Source: Spirosoma agri
Lineage (GTDB): Bacteria > Bacteroidota > Bacteroidia > Cytophagales > Spirosomataceae
Length of the DNA: 64,000 bases
NCBI RefSeq assembly: GCF_010747415.1
Contig: NZ_JAAGNZ010000001.1
Coordinates: forward strand, 1,054,001 to 1,118,000
Direction: 5' to 3'
A program made the translations under genes and the position numbers. This document shows positions 52,824-60,335 of this stretch, one piece after another (positions within the stretch are counted from its first letter, which is position 1; every line of letters starts with the position of its first letter). The notes beneath the pieces are model-generated. The model worked only from the letters and a program-made list of their open reading frames with translations, was not told where the DNA came from and made no database searches.

Positions 52824-53855
52824 TTAGACGATTGGGCGATCTAGTGAGTTGACATTGTCCTTAGAATCAGTACCCATCTTAGCTCCAAATCCCGCAGCCC
52901 CTACACCGATCAACAGACCAAAGAAGCCAAAGATGGCGGCTTTAGACGCAGCTGAAGCAGCGGCATCGGCTGCATGCCGTGCTTTCACTTCCGCTTCCTG
53001 TTTCGTCTGTTCAAACTTGGCCGCTGCCTGTTTGTAGGTGTTGATCCAGTTATCAACTACCTGCTCAGATTCAGCCCGGCTCTTGCCAGTCCGTTTCATG
53101 ACCACATTCACAGCATCGTCGCGATCTACACTGTTGACCGTAGCCTGTCCCTGTTTGAACAACCGGCTGAACAAACCATCCGCAATATCGTCCGACGACT
53201 GAGGATTGGAAGCAGCACGGTTAGCGGCATTTTTTGCCTGCTCGCCAGCCTGATCGGCTTTGCGTTCCAGCGTGTTTGGGTCAAGATTGGCATTGCCCGT
53301 TTGCCGTAGCAATTTGTTGGCTTCCTGCTTCAGGTCGTTTAGGTCCAGGTTCTGCAAGTCAACGCCATTCTCTTTAAGCTGACCCTGAACCGCGTTACCG
53401 ATACCGGGTGCAGCCGCAGCTACAGCCGATCCGGCGGTGCTAACCAAACCACCGACTAGTCGACCGGCTCCACCAATGATGCTACCAATAGTCGTCGTCA
53501 GAAAATAGATCGTTATCAACGTAGCAAGACACCAAGTCAGTACCCCGTGAATAATACCGTCGAACAGGCGAGGTGTGCTGGCCAGACGACCGGCTATCCA
53601 TCCACCGATGAACAGCGAGAGGAGGCTGCTGATGATATACCAGACGGCGCTTCCTGTGCCTAGTCCAGCGGTCGGGTTCTGTTCCGATACTGGATCAATG
53701 GTGCTTAGGCCAATGCCAACCCCTAATAAGGTCAGCAGCATTTGGCTAACAATGGCTACCAGTACCCCGGCGAAAACGGCGCTCCAGGAAATACGTTTTA
53801 TAAAACTACCACGGCCATAAGCCGGATCGGTCGAGTAAGAAAGTTTGTGTTCCAT
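52824..53855 (-). CDS. Multi-span membrane protein with long soluble middle, unknown function
   Basis: Encodes 343 residues. Hydrophobic helices lie at about 20-50, 65-85 and 100-125 and a glycine-rich one near the end (about 300-322, FGFFGLLIGVGAAGFGA). Between them (about 150-295) is a polar, helical stretch with Ala/Asn/Gln repeats (QAGEQAKNAANRAASNPQSS). The N-terminus before the first span ends GSFIKRISWSAVFAGVLVAI, a pattern I associate with general-stress membrane proteins. No enzyme motif. It is transcribed in the same direction as a YtxH-like gene 175 bases upstream. Confidence 0.75.
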   Translation of the reverse strand: MEHKLSYSTDPAYGRGSFIKRISWSAVFAGVLVAIVSQMLLTLLGVGIGLSTIDPVSEQNPTAGLGTGSAVWYIISSLLSLFIGGWIAGRLASTPRLFDGIIHGVLTWCLATLITIYFLTTTIGSIIGGAGRLVGGLVSTAGSAVAAAAPGIGNAVQGQLKENGVDLQNLDLNDLKQEANKLLRQTGNANLDPNTLERKADQAGEQAKNAANRAASNPQSSDDIADGLFSRLFKQGQATVNSVDRDDAVNVVMKRTGKSRAESEQVVDNWINTYKQAAAKFEQTKQEAEVKARHAADAAASAASKAAIFGFFGLLIGVGAAGFGAKMGTDSKDNVNSLDRPIV

Positions 53856-54030
53856 TTTATTCTATAATTAACAGTTGAGGTAATGCATTAAGTAAAAAAG
53901 TATCGCTCGTTTTGGACTTATCTGATAACTGATCGTCCAATTTTCCGAACTTTAAATGTGAGTCCCTACTTCATGGCGAGGCCGGGATCCCTATATGAGT
54001 GTTGAGTAAATCAGAAAAGCCGCGAATCAA

Positions 54031-54390
54031 TTAGCTGACTTTGAACATGTCTTTGAGTTTGGCAATACCTGACTTAGCATCATTTGCCAGTTGATCAGTT
54101 TTGTCATCTGCCTTGTCAGCGTAGTTGTCAAACTTGTCTTTTGCTTTGTCGGTGATGTGATCGGCGTCGGCTTTGATCGTATCAGCGGTTTCCTGCGCCT
54201 TTGTATCGTTCCATTTATCTTGAACTTCCTTCGTTTTGTCGTTTACCGTACTTAGTATTTGTTTACGAAGGTCTTTTCCTTGCCGGGGTGCAAACAGAAA
54301 GCCGACAGCCAGACCTGCGACCAACCCGGTCAATAATCCTGATACGTATTTTTGATCGGTGATCAGATCGTTTCTTCTGTCAAAAAGCAT
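54031..54390 (-). CDS. YtxH-domain general-stress-type protein
   Basis: Encodes 119 residues from the ATG at 54388-54390 (MLFDRRNDL); the longer upstream frame adds a low-complexity stretch. One span at about 15-35 (VSGLLTGLVAGLAVGFLFAP) ends in APRQGKDLRKQI, the YtxH signature. The rest is a charged coiled-coil-like helix rich in Lys, Asp and Ala (KAKDKFDNYADKADDKTDQL). Family members are stress-induced in Bacillus; the function is not known. Next to the multi-span protein on the same strand. Confidence 0.85.
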   Translation of the reverse strand: MLFDRRNDLITDQKYVSGLLTGLVAGLAVGFLFAPRQGKDLRKQILSTVNDKTKEVQDKWNDTKAQETADTIKADADHITDKAKDKFDNYADKADDKTDQLANDAKSGIAKLKDMFKVS

Positions 54391-55404
54391 AGTAATGAGT
54401 AATGAGGTAATTGATGTGACTACATTAAATTGTGAATTACAATACCTGGGATTAAAAAATATGCCAAGTAATTTATTAATAGTCAATCAGTTGATTATTA
54501 GTGCCTTGTTTGAGTAATAATACTTGTGTATAGTAAATTTTGTGTGGGTATTTTTACTCAACTGTGGGGTCTATTGTCTCCGTTGCAGCTATGAGTGGTA
54601 CTGGCTATGCTTTTGCATAGACATAACGGGTTGTCTGCAAAAGCGCACTCGTAAGCTGTACTAAGTGATCGTACTTACCGAGTTGGAATTGATCGGTTGT
54701 GTATGATGGCCCTGATACAGGAAACCATCACCGCGCACCGGGGCTGGAGGCTATCAATCGCCACGTATCGACGAGTGTACCCGGCGAGCCAGTGTGCCTA
54801 ACTAGTTCACTGACTGGCTCAAACAGGTGATCAGTAATCGGATCAATATTGCGGTTTTGCCTACGGTAACCTGTACGTCTGGGTAAATCTGTGCGGAAGG
54901 GATGAAAAGCTTTTATTACCCGTTCGGCAGGTTGCGAACGTCAACGGTCATTTACCACAAAATGCTGGATCGTGGCATTGATAGACACCAATCAGGATAT
55001 TGATGAACCTACAAGCCGCCGACAGACAACGGCCTTAGATCATGGTTCTCGACATTCGCGTGTCCGGACGAGAGGATTGCCAGACCCGTCGGTTGATCCG
55101 GGAGCAAGCCATAACATCGATCGCGCCTGGGTTATGGACAGGAAGCAGATGATTGGCGCATTACCGAAACGGGCTTTCGATGTCTCATTTGGTCAAGCCG
55201 GTAGCCTTGGCAATCCTGAAATAATTAATAGCCTGGTCTCCCGGCCCGTTCAGTCTAGTCTGACCATAGCCCAAAATTCAAATCGGGCTTTACGCCTGAC
55301 CTCGGATGTTCTCACAAATCAAACTTAACGGATAGGCTTACGCTGTTTCGGTGAGCAACAACGGGTACTGATTCATCGTACGATCATTGCGATGAATCAG
55401 TACC
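54391..55404. other. 1.0-kb gene-poor region
   Basis: The longest region without a clear gene. It has two hairpins without T tracts, GCTTTTGCA..TGCAAAAGC (54609-54644) and GAGCCAG..CTGGCTC (about 54786-54818). The frame at 54972-55328 (118 codons) has no recognisable domain and is probably chance. The minus-strand promoter of the YtxH-like gene should lie near 54450-54550. Confidence 0.5.
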
Positions 55405-56220
55405 TCACAAGCCAACATAATAATCATATCCTCGTTCGGCCCAGAAATCGCGCGGACGTTCATCGGCGAAGAATAACCGGCCAATGCGTTTAAGATTTTT
55501 AACACCGTATTTCACTGGAATCAGTAGCCGGAGCGGAGCGCCGTGCGGAGCCGTAATGGGTTGACCGTTCAGCTCGTAGGCTAACAGCGTTTGCGGATGC
55601 AGCGCACTCTTCATATCAACACCCACGTAATAGCCTTTGTCGGGCGTTTCCAGACCGACGTACTTGAATAAATCGTTGGTCGCGTCGGGATTGGGCCCAT
55701 TGCCGCTGCGCGTTCCCAGTTTATAGTGTTCCATGAAATCCGAGAGCCGAACGCCACCCCAGTGCTGGACCTGACTCCAGCCTTCAATGCACTTGAATTC
55801 AAAGACAATCTCCTGCTTCGGTAACGCCTTGACGTCTTCGATGGTCACTTCCAGAGCCGGTCTTCCGGGCGTCTCAATGAGCATTTTCCAATCTTCGGGA
55901 ACGGGCGTTTTTATGCCTTCGTAACTGTTGATGCGCGCTTTCTTGGCGGCTTCTTCAACCGGAAATGTCCGTACCAGATGGGTGTTGCTGAAATACGTCC
56001 GGGCAATAGCCTCGTTTGTGTTCAATACATTACGAAGGGGCTTCAGCGTGCCCATTTCTTTGGGACTGCGTGTTATCCAGTTGTAAACGCCAAAGGGAAC
56101 CGCAGAGGCTACGGCAAACAAACCGAAGGAAACCAGCATTTTCCGGCGAAGGGCTGACTCCGGAACGTCTTTCTGTGGCAGTTGTGGTTCGTCTGTATCG
56201 GGTTTTGTTGATGAGGTCAT
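55405..56220 (-). CDS. Molybdopterin-dependent oxidoreductase (sulfite-oxidase/MsrP-like)
   Basis: Encodes 271 residues. An Arg-Arg start region and one hydrophobic helix (LRRKMLVSFGLFAVASAVPF, about 24-43) form an N-terminal anchor or Tat-like signal. The Mo-cofactor domain includes the Cys ligand in EFKCIEGWSQVQHWGGVRL (about 142-160) and HGAPLRLLIPVKYGVKNLKR near the C-terminus. In E. coli the MsrP enzyme of this fold reduces methionine sulfoxide in periplasmic proteins. The gene overlaps the b-type cytochrome gene by four bases (ATGA), so the two are coupled and form an electron-transfer pair. Confidence 0.9.
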   Translation of the reverse strand: MTSSTKPDTDEPQLPQKDVPESALRRKMLVSFGLFAVASAVPFGVYNWITRSPKEMGTLKPLRNVLNTNEAIARTYFSNTHLVRTFPVEEAAKKARINSYEGIKTPVPEDWKMLIETPGRPALEVTIEDVKALPKQEIVFEFKCIEGWSQVQHWGGVRLSDFMEHYKLGTRSGNGPNPDATNDLFKYVGLETPDKGYYVGVDMKSALHPQTLLAYELNGQPITAPHGAPLRLLIPVKYGVKNLKRIGRLFFADERPRDFWAERGYDYYVGL

Positions 56221-56978
56221 GAGAGAGCGGGTTGAGTTGGACTGTCTACGGGAGAAGGTGTCGAGTCGGTAGGGTCAGTGGGTCGGATTTTATCCGGTTC
56301 TGTCGCAGCGGGCCGATCCGACGCACCGGGCTTTACGACCTCAAAACCGGTCACCATCGACTGAAAGTTATGCCAGCCCGCACGAATCACCTGGCCAACG
56401 TGGACAAAAAAGAAGAGCACAAAGCCGATCGTTAGCGCAAAATGTTCCAGTCGGGCGGCTTCGTAACCACCGAGTAAAGTCGTAAGCCACGAAAATTGAG
56501 TTGGTTTGTAAATGGCATAACCCGTTACTGCTGATCCGATACCCATGAGCATGATCGCGAAATAAGCGATTTTCTGGGCTCCGTTGTATTTGATGAACGG
56601 CGGCTGGGTTTTGCGCAGCCCCAGATCATGAAGCGTCACCTGAATGGCTTCGCGGAACGAGTTTCGATCAGGAACCAGATGACGCCATTGGCCCGAAATG
56701 ACCGTATATCCCACATAGAATAAGCCATTGATCAAAAAGATCCACATGAACACAAAGTGCCACGCCATCCCCTCGGCTAACCGGCGCGGTATTTTCAGAA
56801 ACTTAAAAAATCCGTCCGGAAAAAATGAGACTAGCACGTAGTCGCCAATCTGAATTTTATAGGGATGATAGGCCCAGTAAATCAACAGGCCACTCCAGAT
56901 CATGACGAACAGCACCGGGAAGTTGACCCAGTGAAACCAGCGAATCGCCAGCGGGTGTTTATGAACAATGCGTTTCAT
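56217..56978 (-). CDS. b-type cytochrome, electron donor to the molybdopterin enzyme
   Basis: Encodes 253 residues from the ATG at 56976-56978; an upstream frame adds an 18-residue tail. Four to five helices carry His candidates for two b-haems: RWFHWVNFPVLFVMIWSG (about 12-29), AWHFVFMWIFLINGLFYVG (about 72-90) and EHFALTIGFVLFFFVHVGQV (about 175-194). This is the cytochrome b561/Ni-Fe-hydrogenase-b type, not the MsrQ type. The C-terminal 45 residues are a Pro/Thr/Asp-rich tail. It probably passes electrons from the quinone pool to the Mo enzyme, which follows with a four-base overlap. Confidence 0.88.
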   Translation of the reverse strand: MKRIVHKHPLAIRWFHWVNFPVLFVMIWSGLLIYWAYHPYKIQIGDYVLVSFFPDGFFKFLKIPRRLAEGMAWHFVFMWIFLINGLFYVGYTVISGQWRHLVPDRNSFREAIQVTLHDLGLRKTQPPFIKYNGAQKIAYFAIMLMGIGSAVTGYAIYKPTQFSWLTTLLGGYEAARLEHFALTIGFVLFFFVHVGQVIRAGWHNFQSMVTGFEVVKPGASDRPAATEPDKIRPTDPTDSTPSPVDSPTQPALS

Positions 56979-57228
56979 AACGAAAAAGTAATCAAGACGG
57001 TTAGCGAGTCGCTTACACCTTATTACGAACAATCGCCTTTCGTAGATTGTTGGCGGAGTTTAGTCGCGACGAATACGCTGTGCGGAGTTGCCGTAAAGCG
57101 AGTGCCTGGAAGTAAGGTCATCGACAGAACAGGTTTAGAACACCCTTCGTTTTGGGTTCCTGACAAGAATCGTGCATATTAGTGTAAATCGCTTACTATC
57201 CGAACGTATTTTCTGCCCGAAAAGTAAC

Positions 57229-57819
57229 ATGACAGCCGATAAGACACTGCTGATGGACGCCATTCGCCAGTTTGTTCCCGTCGCCGATACCGACGAAGTA
57301 CTTATCGATCAACTTTTTGAATCGTACGACCTTGAGCCCGGTGACTTCTTCTTGCAGGCCGGTGAGGTTTGCCGGTATGTGGGTTTTGTAAAGACTGGCC
57401 TGTTGCGCTATTACGTACTCGACGACGGCGAGGAACATACCTACGACTTTTCGCCGGATCAGACATTTGCCTGCAACTACGAAAGCTTTCTGCCACAAAC
57501 GCCCTCTACGCGCTACATTCAGGCCATCGAACCTACCGCGTTGTGGCGCATCAGTTACGATAACCTTCAGCAATTATACAAAACGCTGCAACACGGTCAG
57601 CAATTTGGGCGGTTAGTGGCCGAGCAACTTTTTGTGATAACCTTGCAGAAGTTGACATCCTTTTACAGTGAGACGGCCGACGAACGCTACGATAGTTTTC
57701 TGCGTCTGTTTCCGGAGCTGGCCGAGCGCGTGCCTCAATATGTTGTCGCATCATACGTCGGAATCAAACCGCAGTCGCTGAGCCGAATTCGGGCGCAACG
57801 AGCGGGAAAACACTACTGA
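57229..57819 (+). CDS. Crp/Fnr-family transcriptional regulator
   Basis: Encodes 196 residues from the ATG at 57229. The cyclic-nucleotide-binding-like domain (about 15-130) begins LEPGDFFLQAGEVCRYVGFV and has no cAMP-binding Glu/Arg pattern I can confirm; the C-terminal helix-turn-helix is YVVASYVGIKPQSLSRIRAQ (about 172-191). No iron-sulfur cysteine cluster is visible. It is divergent from the cytochrome/molybdopterin gene pair across a 250-base gap and may control it. Confidence 0.87.
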   Translation: MTADKTLLMDAIRQFVPVADTDEVLIDQLFESYDLEPGDFFLQAGEVCRYVGFVKTGLLRYYVLDDGEEHTYDFSPDQTFACNYESFLPQTPSTRYIQAIEPTALWRISYDNLQQLYKTLQHGQQFGRLVAEQLFVITLQKLTSFYSETADERYDSFLRLFPELAERVPQYVVASYVGIKPQSLSRIRAQRAGKHY

Positions 57820-57895
57820 CCGATCTTCACGTAGGTGAATGTGAGCGCCTGCTACGGGGCCGACCTTTGTGTTGTCAAACCAATCAACTACGACG

Positions 57896-58276
57896 ATGCA
57901 AACGGACAAACTGCCCTTGTGGGCGAAAATCACTGGTTATTTTTTCGGAATCGCCCTGCTCTTTCTCGGGGCACGGTTTCTGTTTCTGCCCGAAACCGCC
58001 GAACGCGGGTTTGGCCTTGTTTATGATCAACCGTCAGACTCTTTCCATTCTATTAAGGGGATTCGTGATCTGTTTACGGGCCTGATTTTGATCATTTTCA
58101 CCGCTGTAAATTGGCGCAAGCCGCTGATGGTTGTTGTATTGGTTGGGTCATTGATTCCGGTGGTGGATATGCTCGTTGTGCTCAATGCTCTGCATGCAGT
58201 ACCCGGAACCGAATGGATTCATGGGCTGACTGCTGTGGCGTCGTGGGTATTTGCGTATTTCCTGAGTCGCTCCTGA
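57896..58276 (+). CDS. DUF4267-like four-span membrane protein
   Basis: Encodes 126 residues from the ATG at 57896. Four helices (about 12-32, 55-75, 80-100, 107-125) carry the family pattern GARFLFLPETAERGFG, KGIRDLFTGLILI and WIHGLTAVAS. Members are small membrane proteins of unknown function. It lies 76 bases downstream of the Crp/Fnr gene on the same strand and may belong to its transcript. Confidence 0.8.
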   Translation: MQTDKLPLWAKITGYFFGIALLFLGARFLFLPETAERGFGLVYDQPSDSFHSIKGIRDLFTGLILIIFTAVNWRKPLMVVVLVGSLIPVVDMLVVLNALHAVPGTEWIHGLTAVASWVFAYFLSRS

Positions 58277-58358
58277 CCAGTTTCCTGCGAGACGGGTGCT
58301 GTTGAATCGGGTTCAGCCTGCCCATTGGGTAGCAGCCGTAGTTATTCACGGCAGATAC

Positions 58359-58366
58359 TACCTTTG
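58359..58366 (+). promoter_or_regulatory. Candidate -7 box TACCTTTG of the MBL-fold gene
   Basis: TACCTTTG, followed by C, lies 20 bases before the ATG at 58387, matching the -7 consensus and the short leaders seen elsewhere in the window. A -33 match was not found at the usual spacing. Confidence 0.5.
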
Positions 58367-58386
58367 CGGGATAACTCTCGCGTTGT

Positions 58387-59223
58387 ATGACTCTCCAACC
58401 CCTTGACACCGGACTTTTCAAACTCGACGGCGGAGCCATGTTCGGCGTCGTGCCCAAACCACTCTGGAACAAGCTCAATCCCGCCGATGAACAGAATCGC
58501 TGCACCTGGGCTATGCGCTGTTTGCTGTATGAACAGGGCGATCGGCTCCTGCTGATCGATACCGGTATTGGCGATAAACAGGATGCTAAATTCTTTGGCC
58601 ATTATGACCTGCACGGCGATGCGTCGCTGCTGGAGTCAATTCAAAAGGCCGGTTATTCGGCAACGGACGTAACCGATGTACTGCTTACGCATCTGCATTT
58701 CGATCATGTGGGTGGGGCTGTCAGGCGGGAAGGGGAACAACTGCGACCCGTTTTTGCCAATGCTGCGTACTGGACGCATCCGGCGCACTGGGCCTGGGCG
58801 ATCCAGCCAAACCCACGCGAAAAAGCATCGTTTCTGCGCGAAAATATTTTGCCGTTGCAGGAAAGTGGCCAGCTAAACTTTTTGACTGAAACGGAATTTC
58901 CATTCAGTGATGTGTCGATGCTGTACGTAGACGGGCACACCGAGAAAATGGCGTTACCCATGTTTACCATCAAGGGACGGACGGTAGCGTACATGGCTGA
59001 TCTGATCCCCTCGTCGGCTCATGTACCGTTGCCCTACGTGATGAGCTACGATGTGCGGCCCCTGCTGACGATGGATGAGAAGACTCACCTGTTGCAGCGC
59101 GCAGCCGACGAAAACTGGATTCTGGTCTTTGAACACGATCCGGTAACCGAAGCAGCTACTGTCGAGATGACCGACAAAGGCGCTCGGGTCAGCGAAAAGG
59201 GCCGGTTGGCAGACTTCCTGTAA
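58387..59223 (+). CDS. Metallo-beta-lactamase-fold hydrolase
   Basis: Encodes 278 residues. The zinc-binding motif HLHFDHVGG (about 102-110) is the HxHxDH signature; further ligands are plausible in YWTHPAHWAWA (about 127-137), an Asp in YMADLIPSSAHVP (about 203) and His in FEHDPVT (about 255). The overall layout resembles the AHL-lactonase/AiiA-like and related MBL-fold hydrolases, but the substrate is not deducible. No signal peptide, so it is expected in the cytosol. Confidence 0.9.
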   Translation: MTLQPLDTGLFKLDGGAMFGVVPKPLWNKLNPADEQNRCTWAMRCLLYEQGDRLLLIDTGIGDKQDAKFFGHYDLHGDASLLESIQKAGYSATDVTDVLLTHLHFDHVGGAVRREGEQLRPVFANAAYWTHPAHWAWAIQPNPREKASFLRENILPLQESGQLNFLTETEFPFSDVSMLYVDGHTEKMALPMFTIKGRTVAYMADLIPSSAHVPLPYVMSYDVRPLLTMDEKTHLLQRAADENWILVFEHDPVTEAATVEMTDKGARVSEKGRLADFL

Positions 59224-59228
59224 CGCCC

Positions 59229-59320
59229 GTAGCGCAGGAGGAAACCAGCATATCGGTAGGCTTAATGTGTCAATATGGCCTCTCAAACGGCAATAAAGCG
59301 GATTTCCATCCGCCTGACGC
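59229..59320. repeat. REP/BIME-like inverted pair, copy 2
   Basis: The unit GTAGCGCAGGAGGAAACCAG (59229-59248) is followed, inverted, by GCGGATTTCCATCCGCCTGA (59298-59317). Both match the unit at 52680 in 16 or more of 20 positions by eye. The whole element fills the gap between the MBL and patatin genes. Confidence 0.5.
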
Positions 59321-59379
59321 ATCCCTACAAACCAAACCGTTAATCCTGCCGTTATGGAACCGTATTGTCTTGATGAACA

Positions 59380-60159
59380 ATGAAAATCGGTCTTGCCTTA
59401 TCGGGTGGTGGAGCGCGTGGTCTAGCCCATTTGGGCGTCATTAAAGCATTGAAGGAGATGGGCATTGACTTCGATCAGATTGCCGGAACCAGTGCCGGAG
59501 CGGTTGCGGGGGCAATGCTGGCACAAGGCTACACGCCCGATGAGAGCCTGAAAATCATTGAATCGTCGTCGTTTGTCCGTCACCTGCGGCCCGCCTGGAG
59601 TCGGATGGGATTGCTGCGACTCGACATGGTCATTGATTTGTACCGCAAATACATACCGCATGATTCGTTCGAAGGATTACAGATTCCATTGCACGTGGTT
59701 GCGGTCGATCTGAACAACGGCGAACTGGTGGTTTTTGAGAAAGGTGAACTGATCCGGCCTGTGCTGGCGTCCTGCTGTCTGCCGGGAATTTTTGAGCCGC
59801 TATTGATCGATAAACGGCAATTTGTGGATGGTGGCGTTTTAAATAACCTGCCGGCCGACGTGATCGAGCACAAAGTAGATTTCATGATCGGGTCGCACTG
59901 CAACGTGCTGGGCCCACGGAAACCAATCACGTCGATGCGGGGTGTTATTGAGCGCAGTCTGGTGCTGGCAGTGCAGAGTAAAACGAAGGATCGCTTTGCG
60001 AAGTGTAATGTCCTGATTGAACCGCCCCAGCTGGCGCAGTACGGAACCACCGATATCAGCAAAGCGCGGGAACTGTTTCGGGTAGGGTATCAATATACCC
60101 GATCGATAGCTGACCGGATCGAGAAAAGCCTGCTGAACCCAACCACTGACTTATCGTGA
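59380..60159 (+). CDS. Patatin-like phospholipase
   Basis: Encodes 259 residues. The catalytic serine is in GTSAGAVAG (about 37-45) and the catalytic Asp in DGGVLNNLP (about 150-158); the glycine-rich oxyanion loop is SGGGARGLAHLGVIKAL (about 8-24). These three motifs define patatin-like lipid acyl hydrolases, which cut fatty acids from phospholipids. No signal peptide, so it should act at the inner side of the membrane or be exported by a special route. A strong terminator follows. Confidence 0.93.
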   Translation: MKIGLALSGGGARGLAHLGVIKALKEMGIDFDQIAGTSAGAVAGAMLAQGYTPDESLKIIESSSFVRHLRPAWSRMGLLRLDMVIDLYRKYIPHDSFEGLQIPLHVVAVDLNNGELVVFEKGELIRPVLASCCLPGIFEPLLIDKRQFVDGGVLNNLPADVIEHKVDFMIGSHCNVLGPRKPITSMRGVIERSLVLAVQSKTKDRFAKCNVLIEPPQLAQYGTTDISKARELFRVGYQYTRSIADRIEKSLLNPTTDLS

Positions 60160-60183
60160 CATAGAATGAATTAGCGCTGTCAG

Positions 60184-60214
60184 GCGCCGGGCTTCACTGC
60201 CCGGCGCTTTTTTT
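60184..60214 (+). terminator. Strong intrinsic terminator of the patatin gene
   Basis: GCGCCGGG / CCCGGCGC with a TTCACTG-type loop and a seven-base T run (60208-60214). Confidence 0.85.
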
Positions 60215-60335
60215 GTAGGTCAGATTTACTGATTGCAGCGTACAGAGTCAGGCTGTAACTTGCGGCTCATTTACCTCGAGCCATTCTGGTGCCGTTGCCT
60301 CCGGGCAAGTGCTGGACAGGCGCTCTATTGACAAG

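Noticed and set aside
54902..55003. 33-codon plus-strand frame starting MKSFYYPFG
   Set aside because: Too short, no hydrophobic span or promoter match, ends in double stop; no basis to call a gene.
54972..55328. 118-codon plus-strand frame
   Set aside because: Low-complexity, Arg/Ser/Thr-rich chain without domain or good start; also readable on the other strand, so coding is unlikely.
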